Positions 33,875 to 43,357 are shown, numbered from the stretch's first letter. The stretch is 64,000 nucleotides of DNA from Bacteroidales bacterium (GCA_023231065.1 JALNWE010000008.1:1-64000), one strand, 5' to 3'. Translations and numbers: made by a program. The notes: generated by a model not told the origin, from the sequence alone.

Positions 33875-35847
33875 TGGCCCGAGTAGGAGTATTTGTTTGT
33901 TTTTGCGGCGCCAATATCGCCGACTTTGTTGATGTTCCCCAGGTGGTGGAAGAAACCAAAAAAATCCGTGAGGTAAAATTCGCCATCCATTATAAATACA
34001 TGTGTTCCGATCCAGGGCAGCAGCAGATTCGCGATGCCATAGTTCAGCACCGGCTCACATCTGTCGTCGTAGCCGCGTGTTCCCCACGGATGCATGAAAA
34101 GACATTCCGGAAAGCCCTTTCGGATGCCGGGATGAACCCGTACCTGCTGGAAGTGGCCAACATACGGGAACATTCATCCTGGGTCCACCAGAAAGATAAA
34201 AAAGCTGCTACCGAAAAAGCTGCTGACCTGATACGGATGGCTGTTGCCAAATCGATAGCCAACGAACAATTGCATGAAATTTCAGTTCCGGTAACCAAAC
34301 GCGCCCTGGTGATAGGAGGCGGTATCGCCGGTATCCAGGCTGCGCTGGACATTGCCGATGCGCGGATCCCGGTGGTACTGGTTGAAAAGAGCCCTTCCAT
34401 CGGCGGCAAGATGGCCCAACTGGATGAAACATTTCCCACCCTGGATTGTTCCCAGTGTATTTTGACCCCCAAAATGGTGGATGTGGCTTCCCATCCTTAT
34501 ATCGAGCTGATCCCTTATTCCGAGGTCATTGAGCTCGACGGATTCGTGGGTAATTATAAAGCTAAGATCAGGAAGAAAGCCTCGTACGTGAATTTCAAAA
34601 CCTGTACCGGCTGTGGCGCCTGCTGGCAAAAATGTCCGGTGAAGGTTCCCAATGAATATAATATGGGATTAGACAACCGGAAAGCAATTTATACTCCTTT
34701 CCCGCAAGCAGTGCCTAACAAACCCGTGATCGATGCGGGGCATTGCAATATGCTCACCAAAGGGAAGTGTGGAATTTGTGCCAAGGTTTGTGAAAAAGGT
34801 TCCATTGATTACAAGATGCAGGATGAGATCATTGAGCGGGAAATCGGCGCCGTGGTTGTCGCTACCGGTTATGACCTGTGGGATCCCAAGCCATACGAAG
34901 AATACGGGGTAGGACGTCATAAGGATATCATCACTTCCCTTGAGTTCGAACGGATGGTTTCGGCCAATGGCCCTACCAATGGTGTTCCTGTTCGGCCATC
35001 AGATGGAAAAGTACCTAAAAACGTTGTTTTTATCAAATGTATCGGATCACGCGATGAAGCCAAAGGGATAGAATACTGTTCCAAGATCTGCTGCATGTAC
35101 ACTACCAAGCATACCATCCTGCTGCACCACAAGGTACATGATTCACATTCCTATGTCTTTTATATGGACATCAGGGCAGCAGGAAAAGGTTACGAAGAGT
35201 TTGTCAAGAAGGCGCAAGTCGATACAGCTGCAACCTATCTTCGCGGACGGGTTTCGAAAATTTATAAAAAAGGCGATAAGCTGATCGTCCGTGGCGAGGA
35301 TGCCCAGATCGGGGAAGTTGTGGAGGTGGTTGCCGACCTTGTGGTATTGGCCACTGCCGTGATTGCCCCCAAAGATAATCCGGATCTCGCCCGTTTATTG
35401 GGTGTATCTTACGATAAATACGGTTACATGTCGGAAGCCCATCCGAAACTCCGGCCGGTCGAAACGGCAAAAGCCGGTATTTTCTTAGCCGGCTGTACGC
35501 AGGCCCCGAAAGATATTCCCGATACGGTTGCCCAGGCGTCGGCTTGTGCGGCCAAAGTATGCGGACTTTTTTCGGGGGATACCATGAAGAAAGACCCGAT
35601 GATCTCCACGGTAAACAACGAATATTGTTCTGGTTGCCAGAACTGCGTAAAGGTTTGTCCTTACGGGGCCATTGTCACGGAAGAAGTTCCGATGGGCCAT
35701 GGCTCCAAGGAGATGCGTGTTGTTGCCAGGATCAACGAAGGCGTTTGCCAGGGATGTGGTTCCTGTGTGGCTGTCTGCCGCAGCATGGCGATCACCCTGG
35801 CTGGTTTTACCGATTCTCAAATCATTAACGAGATAGTTTCAATCTGA
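33874..35847 (+). CDS. hdrA: Heterodisulfide reductase subunit A-like flavoprotein
   Basis: The FAD subunit thought to perform electron bifurcation, 657 residues. N-terminal part with cysteines (VGVFVCFCGANIAD), the Rossmann FAD site GGGIAGIQAALDIADARIPV with VEKSPSIGGKMAQLDETFP, then an iron-sulfur motif CTGCGACWQKCPVKVP, the middle motif KGKCGICAKVCEKGSI and a C-terminal double ferredoxin (CSGCQNCVKVCPYGAIV; CQGCGSCVAVCRSMAITL). Length and order match the bacterial and archaeal HdrA family. Electrons from NADH via FlxAB would be split between ferredoxin and HdrB. Overlaps both neighbours by one base. Confidence 0.95.
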   Translation: MARVGVFVCFCGANIADFVDVPQVVEETKKIREVKFAIHYKYMCSDPGQQQIRDAIVQHRLTSVVVAACSPRMHEKTFRKALSDAGMNPYLLEVANIREHSSWVHQKDKKAATEKAADLIRMAVAKSIANEQLHEISVPVTKRALVIGGGIAGIQAALDIADARIPVVLVEKSPSIGGKMAQLDETFPTLDCSQCILTPKMVDVASHPYIELIPYSEVIELDGFVGNYKAKIRKKASYVNFKTCTGCGACWQKCPVKVPNEYNMGLDNRKAIYTPFPQAVPNKPVIDAGHCNMLTKGKCGICAKVCEKGSIDYKMQDEIIEREIGAVVVATGYDLWDPKPYEEYGVGRHKDIITSLEFERMVSANGPTNGVPVRPSDGKVPKNVVFIKCIGSRDEAKGIEYCSKICCMYTTKHTILLHHKVHDSHSYVFYMDIRAAGKGYEEFVKKAQVDTAATYLRGRVSKIYKKGDKLIVRGEDAQIGEVVEVVADLVVLATAVIAPKDNPDLARLLGVSYDKYGYMSEAHPKLRPVETAKAGIFLAGCTQAPKDIPDTVAQASACAAKVCGLFSGDTMKKDPMISTVNNEYCSGCQNCVKVCPYGAIVTEEVPMGHGSKEMRVVARINEGVCQGCGSCVAVCRSMAITLAGFTDSQIINEIVSI

Positions 35848-36332
35848 TGGAAGCAGTAGCAAACAAACAACTTGTAAGCATTGAGAAACCCGAAATCGCG
35901 GCCCCTCCCGATTGGGAACCGGTGATCATCGGAATTCTCTGCAACTGGTGTTCTTATGCCGGTTCCGATCTTACCGGGACCTCGCGGATCCAGTATCCAC
36001 CCAATATCCGTATCATCCGTGTGCCTTGTTCTTCACGCGTGGATCCCTGGTTCCTCATCAAATCGTTGCAAACAACGGCTGATGGGGTACTTGTTTCGGG
36101 GTGCCATCCGGGCGACTGCCACTATATCAGCGGTAATTACTATGCCCGCCGGAGGTTTCTGGTGACGAAAAAGTTACTCAATTTTGTCGGTTTTCATGAA
36201 GACCGGATCCAATTTTCCTGGGTTTCGGCTGCCGAAGGCCCCAAATTTGCACAAGTTGTTGCCAAAGTAACCGGGGATATCAAGAAACTGGGCCCGCTTC
36301 ATTTGTATAAAAAAGAAAACTTCGAGAAATAA
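35847..36332 (+). CDS. flxD: FlxD/MvhD-like iron-sulfur linker subunit
   Basis: A 161-residue protein of the MvhD/FlpD family that connects the electron-input module to HdrA. Typical motifs are IGILCNWCSYAGSDLTGTSR, IIRVPCSSRVDPWFLIKSL and GVLVSGCHPGDCHYISGNYY, whose cysteines bind a 2Fe-2S cluster. Here the input module is FlxABC instead of a NiFe hydrogenase, because no mvhA/G-type genes are nearby. Starts and ends overlap neighbours by one base. Confidence 0.92.
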   Translation: MEAVANKQLVSIEKPEIAAPPDWEPVIIGILCNWCSYAGSDLTGTSRIQYPPNIRIIRVPCSSRVDPWFLIKSLQTTADGVLVSGCHPGDCHYISGNYYARRRFLVTKKLLNFVGFHEDRIQFSWVSAAEGPKFAQVVAKVTGDIKKLGPLHLYKKENFEK

Positions 36333-37183
36333 TGGACTATACGAATCAAATCCGGGAGATTGCAACCAGGCTTTTTACCGAAGATAAGATCGATGTTTTT
36401 GTCGGTTACCGGATGACAGGTTTTGATGATAACCAGGTACCGGCGCTGATCCGGGATCCCAAGGAGGTATCACAACTGGTTTTTACCGACAAATCGGTTT
36501 TCAACCTGACCAATTATCTCAAGAATGAGCATACGCGCAACAAGCGTGTGGGATTGGTAGTGAAGGGTTGCGATAGCCGTTCACTGAACCTGCTACTCAC
36601 CGAAAGCCAGGTAAAACGCGATAAGTTATATGTTATCGGAATTGCCTGTGAAGGAGTTATTGATGAGGCAGGAAATAAAATGCAAAACTGCATGGAATGT
36701 GTTGTTCCCGATGCCGTGGTATATGATGAAATGGTAGGGACGCCAAAGGGGAAACAGGGGTATCAGGTGAATGCTGATATTCATGAACTCGCCTCGAAAG
36801 AGTTGGTTGAGCGACGCGCTTACTTCGAAGAGATATTTGAGAATTGCATCCGCTGCAACGCTTGTCGTCATTCCTGTCCGATGTGTTACTGTGCAAAATG
36901 CTGTATCGATCAGGAAACGTCAACACTCTATAACGGAGCCAACACTAAATCCAGCGCCTTCCATGCCCTGATGACCTGGTCGCTGCATTTAGCAGGCCGT
37001 TGCGTTGATTGTCGTAATTGCGAAAAAGCCTGTCCAAGCCATTTGCCCCTTCACCTGTTGCACAAATGGAATGAGCGGGTGATTTTTGAGAACTTCCAGG
37101 AACACCTGGCAGGCGTGCAGGAAGGTGATCGCGGCGCTTTTTACAAATACAGCATGCAGGATCCCAATGATTTTATCATGTAA
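36332..37183 (+). CDS. flxC: FlxC-like subunit: FrhB-type domain plus 4Fe-4S ferredoxin
   Basis: A 283-residue protein. The N-terminal half resembles the beta subunit of F420-hydrogenase-type proteins (VGLVVKGCDSRSLNLLLTES ... YVIGIACEGVID, and NCMECVVPDAVVYDEM). The C-terminal third holds two 4Fe-4S sites (CIRCNACRHSCPMCYCAKCC and CVDCRNCEKACPSHLPL). It matches the third Flx component known from the FlxABCD-HdrABC complexes of anaerobic bacteria. The middle is unusually cysteine-dense, with additional Cys in CPMCYCAKCC. It probably relays electrons between FlxB and FlxD. Confidence 0.85.
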   Translation: MDYTNQIREIATRLFTEDKIDVFVGYRMTGFDDNQVPALIRDPKEVSQLVFTDKSVFNLTNYLKNEHTRNKRVGLVVKGCDSRSLNLLLTESQVKRDKLYVIGIACEGVIDEAGNKMQNCMECVVPDAVVYDEMVGTPKGKQGYQVNADIHELASKELVERRAYFEEIFENCIRCNACRHSCPMCYCAKCCIDQETSTLYNGANTKSSAFHALMTWSLHLAGRCVDCRNCEKACPSHLPLHLLHKWNERVIFENFQEHLAGVQEGDRGAFYKYSMQDPNDFIM

Positions 37184-37197
37184 CCCCTCTTTCTGAT

Positions 37198-38247
37198 ATG
37201 AACGTTGAAACATTTGTTACCGATAAAGCTGGCCTGGTAAAATTTTACGAAGCCATCATTGCCAATAACGAAACTTATGCCCCGGTCGAGAAGTTCGGGA
37301 AGTTTGATTTCAAAAGGGTTTTAACTCTTGCTGAATGTGACCCTGATTCGCCCATCACAAAGACCATGAGCGCCAAGCCCTTGTTTTTCCCGCGTTCGGC
37401 TAAAATCCTGAAATATTCGGCAGATGCTTCCGGCACCGATGTTAAAGAAACCGATGAAGATCCGTTGACCGGAAAACGGGTAATCCTTGGAATGAAACAT
37501 TGCGATGCCCGCGGCCTGCAGGTTTTGGACAAAGTATATAACTGGGATTATATCGATTCGGATTATCAGAAACGGCGTCAAAACAGCGTAATCATTTCTT
37601 CCCGTTGTGACAAAGCAGAAACTCACTGCTTTTGTACTTCCCTCGATTACGATGTGGAAAATCTCGATGCCATGGATGTGCTGATCGTGCATGGGCTGGA
37701 CGGAAAGATCTTCATTAAAGCAAGAACTGAGAAAGGGGAGACTTTCCTTAAAGCAAACCCCATTGATCCGGCATCCGGCATCCAACATTCAGCATCCGAA
37801 GAAGGGATGAAAAAGCAATACGATGCTTTTGCAGCATCCTTCCGTTTGAAAATGGATTATAAAAATGTTAACGGAAAACTTTCAAAGATCTTTGATACCC
37901 CTGAATTTGAAAATGTTTCGGCCAGTTGTATCGGTTGCAATACCTGTGCTTTTATTTGTCCAACCTGTCATTGTTTCAAGATATCCGACGAAAAAATCAA
38001 AGATACAGGGATCCGTTATAAAAGCTATGATTCCTGTAATAATGGCTATTTTACTTTGATGGCCGGCGGTCATAATCCCCGTCCGGTCAAATACCGCCGG
38101 TGGCGTCAGCGGGCCATGCACAAGTTTGTTTACTACAAAGAACGCTTTGGCGAAAACCTATGCGTGGGCTGTGGAAGATGCGCTATTTCCTGTCCGGTGA
38201 ACATCAGCATTTTTGAAGTGGTGAACCAGGTTGCGACAACGGTATAG
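37198..38247 (+). CDS. flxB: FlxB-like 4Fe-4S electron-transfer subunit
   Basis: A 349-residue protein related to the iron-sulfur beta subunits of soluble hydrogenases and to AsrA of sulfite reductase. It has a mixed N-terminal domain with GKRVILGMKHCDARGLQVLD and SRCDKAETHCFCTS. The C-terminal part carries two 4Fe-4S motifs (CIGCNTCAFICPTCHCFKIS and CVGCGRCAISCPVNISIFE). It would take electrons from the FlxA flavin and hand them on to FlxC/FlxD. The gap to flxA is 145 bp and filled with an 8-bp microsatellite, unlike the overlapping genes upstream. Confidence 0.87.
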   Translation: MNVETFVTDKAGLVKFYEAIIANNETYAPVEKFGKFDFKRVLTLAECDPDSPITKTMSAKPLFFPRSAKILKYSADASGTDVKETDEDPLTGKRVILGMKHCDARGLQVLDKVYNWDYIDSDYQKRRQNSVIISSRCDKAETHCFCTSLDYDVENLDAMDVLIVHGLDGKIFIKARTEKGETFLKANPIDPASGIQHSASEEGMKKQYDAFAASFRLKMDYKNVNGKLSKIFDTPEFENVSASCIGCNTCAFICPTCHCFKISDEKIKDTGIRYKSYDSCNNGYFTLMAGGHNPRPVKYRRWRQRAMHKFVYYKERFGENLCVGCGRCAISCPVNISIFEVVNQVATTV

Positions 38248-38250
38248 TTT

Positions 38251-38328
38251 GATGATGTGATGATGTGATGATGTGATGATGTGATGATGTGATGATGTGA
38301 TGATGTGATGATGTGATGATGTGATGAT
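38251..38328. repeat. Microsatellite, 8-bp unit about 9.75 copies
   Basis: The unit gatgatgt is repeated perfectly from 4 bp after the flxB stop. The remaining 64 bp to flxA are AT-rich. The array has no ORF role: its minus-strand His/Ser-rich reading is a by-product. Arrays like this change length by slippage. Confidence 0.95.
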
Positions 38329-38392
38329 ATTCAAAACCATAAAGATAGTTCAGAGTTTAAACTAAGTAAAATATTTCAATAATAATTCTTCC

Positions 38393-39226
38393 ATGGAACA
38401 GTTGTTAGTCCCGATGATCTGCAGGATCGATAAAATGATCCAGGAAACCCCCGATGTCCGTACGTATCGTTTGAAGTTCAAGGAAGAAGGGTTGATGGAA
38501 AAATTCAGGTGGATGCCTGGTCAGTTTGTGGAATTTTCGTTGCTTGGTTCCGGGGAGTGTACTTTTTGCATCTCTTCTTCGTCAACCCGGAAAGGGTATT
38601 TTGATTGTTCGATCAAAAAGGCAGGATTAGTAACTGCGGACATCCACCGTCTGCTTGATGAAGGGGATTATGTTGGGATCCGGGGGCCCTTTGGCAATTG
38701 GTTCCCGTTGGACGAAATCAAAGGGAAGAACCTGCTTTTTGTGGGTGGTGGTATCGGTCTTGCGCCCCTCCGCGCACTCATCCAGTATTGCATCGACAAC
38801 CGCAACGATTATAAGGATTTCACCATTCTTTATGGCGCCCGCACTTCTGCCGATCTATGTTACAAGGACGAAATCAAGGAATGGCAGGAAAACCCGTTGC
38901 TGAAAGTCATATTGACCATTGACAAACCCGAAGAAGCCTGGCCCACCAACGTGGGAGTGGTCCCCAAGATCCTTGAAGAAGTTGTAAAGCCTGTGATCGA
39001 AAACACAAAGGTGATCACCTGTGGTCCCCCGATCATGATCAAATATACCATCCAGTCGTTAAAAAAACTTGGTTTTGCCGACCCTGACATCATCACCACC
39101 CTCGAGATGAGGATGCAGTGTGGTTTAGGGAAGTGTGGCCGGTGCAACATCGGATCGACCTATGTATGCAAAGACGGACCAGTGTTTACCAACGAGCAAT
39201 TAAGGGGTTTGCCGGACGAGTTCTAG
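38393..39226 (+). CDS. flxA: FlxA-like NAD(P)H:flavin oxidoreductase subunit
   Basis: The NADH-input flavoprotein of the complex, 277 residues, of the ferredoxin reductase/PyrK type. An FAD-binding barrel (WMPGQFVEFSLLGSGE, ISSSSTRKGYFD) is followed by the NAD-binding half (NLLFVGGGIGLAPLRALIQY, FTILYGARTSADL, TCGPPIMIKYT). The C-terminal 2Fe-2S motif is as in PyrK (MQCGLGKCGRCNIG, then YVCKDGPVF). Start is ATG 38393, not preceded by a clear ribosome site. It completes the hdrCBA-flxDCBA set. Confidence 0.92.
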   Translation: MEQLLVPMICRIDKMIQETPDVRTYRLKFKEEGLMEKFRWMPGQFVEFSLLGSGECTFCISSSSTRKGYFDCSIKKAGLVTADIHRLLDEGDYVGIRGPFGNWFPLDEIKGKNLLFVGGGIGLAPLRALIQYCIDNRNDYKDFTILYGARTSADLCYKDEIKEWQENPLLKVILTIDKPEEAWPTNVGVVPKILEEVVKPVIENTKVITCGPPIMIKYTIQSLKKLGFADPDIITTLEMRMQCGLGKCGRCNIGSTYVCKDGPVFTNEQLRGLPDEF

Positions 39227-39343
39227 GAACATTTATTTATTCCTGAACGTCGTTTTTGTTTTATTTACCGCTCAAATCCATCCGCGTAATCCCTGCAATA
39301 AAATGCGATTGGATAAATCCATTCCGGGTACTGATAATCTACA

Positions 39344-39351
39344 TACCTTTG
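39344..39351 (+). promoter_or_regulatory. Candidate -7 element of the BNR-protein gene
   Basis: TACCTTTG matches TAnnTTTG, 38 bp before the start codon of the secreted BNR-repeat protein. Confidence 0.45.
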
Positions 39352-39388
39352 CAGAAATATTATTTCTACACTTGTTAAAATTCAGACA

Positions 39389-41098
39389 ATGAAAAAATTC
39401 TTTATCCTTTTTCTTGGTTTATTGTTGGTCTTTATATTTCAAACGGAGGCTTTTGCACAGAATAAAACGGTTGTGCTTGGAGAAAAGGCGCTTTTGCACC
39501 ATGAAACGCCCGATGATCCATATCTCCCGCCTCCTGCCCTTAAAATGGCCTCGCCCGGGTATCACTATAAGAGTTCGGAATTCTTTACGGTACAGGTCAA
39601 TGTTGATTCAGAAGGGAATAATATTATCGGTGATGCAGCCAATGAACCTTCCATTGCCATTGATCCGACGAATCCCAACAACATGGTCATAGGCTGGCGG
39701 CAGTTTGATAACGTAAACAGCAATTTCAGACAGGCTGGTTATGGATATACGACCGACGGTGGACTTTCGTGGACATTCCCGGGGAAGATCAATCCTGGTG
39801 TTTTCCGTTCTGATCCGGTACTCGATTTCGATACCGCGGGTAATTTTTATTATAATAGCCTGAATTCAGACAATAGTGTTTATACCTGTAAAGTCTTTAA
39901 AAGTATCAATGGGGGCGCTGACTGGGATGCCGGGGTGAATGCCAAAGGAGGGGATAAACAATGGATGGCTATTGACCGGAGTGGCGGTGTTGGTACGGGA
40001 AATATATATTCATCATGGACTTCCTATTACAGTTCGTGTTCACCGGGTTTTTTTACCCGTTCTGTTAACGATGGCGCCAGTTTTCAAAGTTGTACTACCA
40101 TTCCTGACGAACCTTACTGGGGAACCATGACTGTTGGGCCTGACGGGGAATTATATGTAGCCGGGACAAGTTCCGGGTATAATGGAATAATTGTGGCTAA
40201 GTCCACCACCGCACAAGATCCATCCGGCGCCGTCACCTGGGATTTATCCACACCGGTTGATCTGGATGGTAATATCAGCGGATGGACGCCCATCAACCCG
40301 GTCGGGATCCTTGGCCAGGCAAATATTGCAGTCGATCGTTCAAACGGCCCGGGCAGGGGAAATGTATATGTGATGGCTTCGGTCGAACGTATTTCAAACA
40401 ATGATCCGGCCGATGTCATGTTTGCCAAAAGTACCGATGGCGGTGAGACATGGAGCGCTCCTGTACGGATCAACAACGATAACAATACCACCAAGTATCA
40501 ATGGTTTGGGACCATGTCGGTAGCCCCAAACGGCAGGATCGATATTATCTGGGTCGATAACAGGAATGCCCCGACAGGCTCTTATAATTCGGCGCTTTAT
40601 TACTGTTATTCCGATGACCAGGGTGAGACATGGTCTATCAATAAAAAGCTCTCCAACTCATTCAATCCTCACCTGGGCTTTCCTCAACAGGAAAAAATCG
40701 GGGACTATTACGATATGGAATCGGACGATGCCGGCGCCCATCTTGCCTGGGCCAATACCTTCAACGGGGAACAGGATGTTTATTATACCCACATCATTCC
40801 GCAGATCGTGGGGGTGGAAGAAAATTCGGAAAACCCGGAAATGTTTTCTATTACAAGTTATCCCAACCCGCTCCGCGATAAAGGGACTATCCAATACCAG
40901 GTTCCCGGAGACCAGAGGGTGAAAGTCGTCCTTTGTAACATGGTTGGTGAAGAGATCCTTACCCTTGTAGATAAAGAGCAACAGCCGGGCACCTATACCG
41001 TGAATTTTTCAGGGGAATCCCTCCCGGCCGGGTATTACCTGTGCCGTTTGATGGCCGGATCACAGATCAGGACAGCCAAGATGGTGAAGGTCATGTAA
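39389..41098 (+). CDS. Secreted BNR/Asp-box repeat (sialidase-fold) protein with T9SS sorting domain
   Basis: A 569-residue secreted protein (signal peptide MKKFFILFLGLLLVFIFQTEAFA). The body is a beta-propeller with several Asp-boxes: TTDGGLSWTFPG, SINGGADWDAG, KSTDGGETWSAP and YSDDQGETWSIN. These repeats occur in sialidases and other glycan-active propellers, but the arginine triad of a true sialidase is not obvious, so enzyme activity is uncertain. The last 85 residues are a T9SS type A sorting domain (ITSYPNPLRDKGTIQYQVPG ... AGYYLCRLMAG). The gene converges with the STAS-kinase gene and overlaps its 3' end by 8 bp. Confidence 0.85.
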   Translation: MKKFFILFLGLLLVFIFQTEAFAQNKTVVLGEKALLHHETPDDPYLPPPALKMASPGYHYKSSEFFTVQVNVDSEGNNIIGDAANEPSIAIDPTNPNNMVIGWRQFDNVNSNFRQAGYGYTTDGGLSWTFPGKINPGVFRSDPVLDFDTAGNFYYNSLNSDNSVYTCKVFKSINGGADWDAGVNAKGGDKQWMAIDRSGGVGTGNIYSSWTSYYSSCSPGFFTRSVNDGASFQSCTTIPDEPYWGTMTVGPDGELYVAGTSSGYNGIIVAKSTTAQDPSGAVTWDLSTPVDLDGNISGWTPINPVGILGQANIAVDRSNGPGRGNVYVMASVERISNNDPADVMFAKSTDGGETWSAPVRINNDNNTTKYQWFGTMSVAPNGRIDIIWVDNRNAPTGSYNSALYYCYSDDQGETWSINKKLSNSFNPHLGFPQQEKIGDYYDMESDDAGAHLAWANTFNGEQDVYYTHIIPQIVGVEENSENPEMFSITSYPNPLRDKGTIQYQVPGDQRVKVVLCNMVGEEILTLVDKEQQPGTYTVNFSGESLPAGYYLCRLMAGSQIRTAKMVKVM

Positions 41099-43319
41099 AA
41101 TCCATCACTTTTTCACAGAGGATGGAGGAAACGATCATGGCCAATCGCTTATGGGCAACAGGCATTGAAGAATAGCAAACAATGGGCAAAACCCATTCGA
41201 GGAGGGCTAAGTAGTAAGGGATCGGATCAGGATTTTCCCTGGCGCTGTCGTAAGCATATTTCCTCATTTTCAATGTCAGCGCGGCATTTTTCATCACTTT
41301 GCCGCTGTGCTTCCCGGTATAATTGATTTCAGGAATATCTTTCAAAGTCCCGGCCTGATAAAAGCCGTGAATGAAACGGAGATAATCGGCCAGGTCGCTG
41401 TCATTCTCAAGTGGCGCATTGTCAACCAGGAAAATAGCTTCGAGACGGGCAAAATCGGAGATGATCGATCTGGGTTGTGTTTCAGAGAAGTCGATGAGAT
41501 AAACATTCATGTTTTCATCCAGCAGTATATTCTGCATATTCAGGTCGCCATGACAAATCCCGGTGAAATATTCCATACCCCGTTCACGGCGCCGGGAAAA
41601 CTCATGTTTCAGAAACCAATATGGATTCAGGATTGGTTGCTTCTTTTCAGGGATGTTCAGGTATTTTTCATCGGATGAAACAGAAAATAAATCATGGACT
41701 GTTTGATAGATATAAGGGAAAAATGTAAAGGTCGGGTCGTGGTCCTTAAACGGGAAGATGGTTTTCTTTACAGGCTGTCCATACCAAGGTTTCAGGATTT
41801 GCAGAAATATCTTGTCGAAAAGCGGTTCAAGGAAAGAAATATCAGAATGTAAATAATAATGAGTCAGCCATTTCAACTGGCTCGATTCGCCACCTATACC
41901 GACGAAATTGTACCTAAGCGCTCCCGTCTCGCCATAAAATTCTGCGCCCAATACAACCGCGCTGTTGTTAAAAATATATGGAAGTGCATATTTTTTGCAT
42001 CGTTCCGATTCCCTGGTGATCAGGTTCCGGTTGGCGATTTTAAGAACAGTAGGCCTCATTTTCCGGCCTTCATGGTCAAATGAGGCGACCTGAAAGGTTT
42101 GCGCCGAAAACCCACCGTGCAAGGGGTCGATCACCAACTTTGATGAATCGGTATAAAGGAGCCTGGTTAAAAATGCTTTATGGGATTCGAAAATAAATCC
42201 GGGTTTTATATCGATCGTCAGTCTTTTGGTCCTGGCATCGACGAAATTACCGGCCTGAAACAGCCATATAAATGGATTTTCGAGGATGGTTTCCTGATTG
42301 ACAGGCTCAACGGCCAGGATGTTCTCAAAAGTCAAATGCCGCGAAATATCATGGATTGAATTCGTCCGGGTGGAAAGATCCAATTCGGCTAACAAAAAAG
42401 TAATCCCGGTGAAATCTTTTTTTCCTGTATTTTCTGTTAATAATTGTCGAAAATGGATCATCCCGTTATCCCTGACAAGCTCCTGCAAATACTCATTATT
42501 TGTCACAGCCAGGGTCAGGGAAGGCCTGTTTTTATCCGGGTTGGCAATGACCAGGAGAATAACCGAACTTTTCGAAAGGGTATCTTCTTCAAAATACCTG
42601 ATAACATTGTTCAGTTGGCTGAACGTCACCTGGCCGGGTGAGGATGATTTCAGTGAACCGGTCGGGTGGCATCCAAATGACAAGGCTTCACAAACCGGAA
42701 ACCCGGTCTTTACCGGATCGGAAGTAATCCTGAAATCAGGATCCGCGGATTGATTTAGCGGTAAAAAGCCGGAACAATTATCGAGAGAAACAAAAAAATC
42801 GGAACAACCATTTCCGGGTGCTGCGGCATTGGAAAGCGATCCAAACCCAAGGGCATCACCAAGTTCATGATAACCTACTATTTCATTCGTCAGGCATAGT
42901 TGTCCTGTTATTTTATCTTCACCGGTTGAGTGATAGATCCAATGATGATGATCGACGGAAATCTCACTAAGGACCGGTTTGTTTTTTCTACCGGAGTGGA
43001 TGGCCGCCAAGGCAGCCCCCACATTGGTAACGAGGTGTAAACCATGATGAAGCCCGGCAATTTCCAGCACGTGAAACACATCCGGAACGACCCCGGCAAT
43101 ATAGAAGATGTTCCGGCCTGCCTGTAATTTCTTGTTGGTTTTTAAAAGGATCCGTATTCCTGCACTTGACATATAAGGACAGTCCGACAGATCAAGAATG
43201 ATATCCTGACCATTTTCGGGTAAGGCAATCAGGGCGAGATCAAGGTCATTGCTGCTATTGGCATCCAGTTTACCAATGGGTTTAACACAACGGATTTTCT
43301 CATCTGTGATAATGTTCAT
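41091..43319 (-). CDS. STAS-domain protein fused to a kinase-like (APH/choline-kinase fold) domain
   Basis: A 742-residue cytoplasmic protein. Residues 1-105 are a STAS (anti-sigma antagonist) domain: IRCVKPIGKLDANSSNDLDL, then ILDLSDCPYMSSAGIRILLK with the Ser pair that is phosphorylated in SpoIIAA-like proteins. The C-terminal third has an aminoglycoside-phosphotransferase-type kinase core: GICHGDLNMQNILLDENMNV (catalytic loop near residue 590) and LIDFSETQPRSIISDFARLE (metal site). The middle (about 110-560) is not recognised. Regulatory proteins of this build suggest a partner-switch signalling system, but no anti-sigma kinase or sigma factor lies nearby. Confidence 0.75.
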   Translation of the reverse strand: MNIITDEKIRCVKPIGKLDANSSNDLDLALIALPENGQDIILDLSDCPYMSSAGIRILLKTNKKLQAGRNIFYIAGVVPDVFHVLEIAGLHHGLHLVTNVGAALAAIHSGRKNKPVLSEISVDHHHWIYHSTGEDKITGQLCLTNEIVGYHELGDALGFGSLSNAAAPGNGCSDFFVSLDNCSGFLPLNQSADPDFRITSDPVKTGFPVCEALSFGCHPTGSLKSSSPGQVTFSQLNNVIRYFEEDTLSKSSVILLVIANPDKNRPSLTLAVTNNEYLQELVRDNGMIHFRQLLTENTGKKDFTGITFLLAELDLSTRTNSIHDISRHLTFENILAVEPVNQETILENPFIWLFQAGNFVDARTKRLTIDIKPGFIFESHKAFLTRLLYTDSSKLVIDPLHGGFSAQTFQVASFDHEGRKMRPTVLKIANRNLITRESERCKKYALPYIFNNSAVVLGAEFYGETGALRYNFVGIGGESSQLKWLTHYYLHSDISFLEPLFDKIFLQILKPWYGQPVKKTIFPFKDHDPTFTFFPYIYQTVHDLFSVSSDEKYLNIPEKKQPILNPYWFLKHEFSRRRERGMEYFTGICHGDLNMQNILLDENMNVYLIDFSETQPRSIISDFARLEAIFLVDNAPLENDSDLADYLRFIHGFYQAGTLKDIPEINYTGKHSGKVMKNAALTLKMRKYAYDSARENPDPIPYYLALLEWVLPIVCYSSMPVAHKRLAMIVSSILCEKVMDFT

Positions 43320-43357
43320 AGTCGATATAATTATTTAATCTCACCGGGTCAAACCAT

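Noticed and set aside
38158..38340. Minus-strand frame coding repeated Ser/His peptide
   Set aside because: It is only a translation of the gatgatgt microsatellite; no start signal or conserved domain.
39389..41098. True sialidase
   Set aside because: Asp-boxes are clear but the catalytic arginine triad and Tyr/Glu pair were not identified; left as a BNR-repeat protein.
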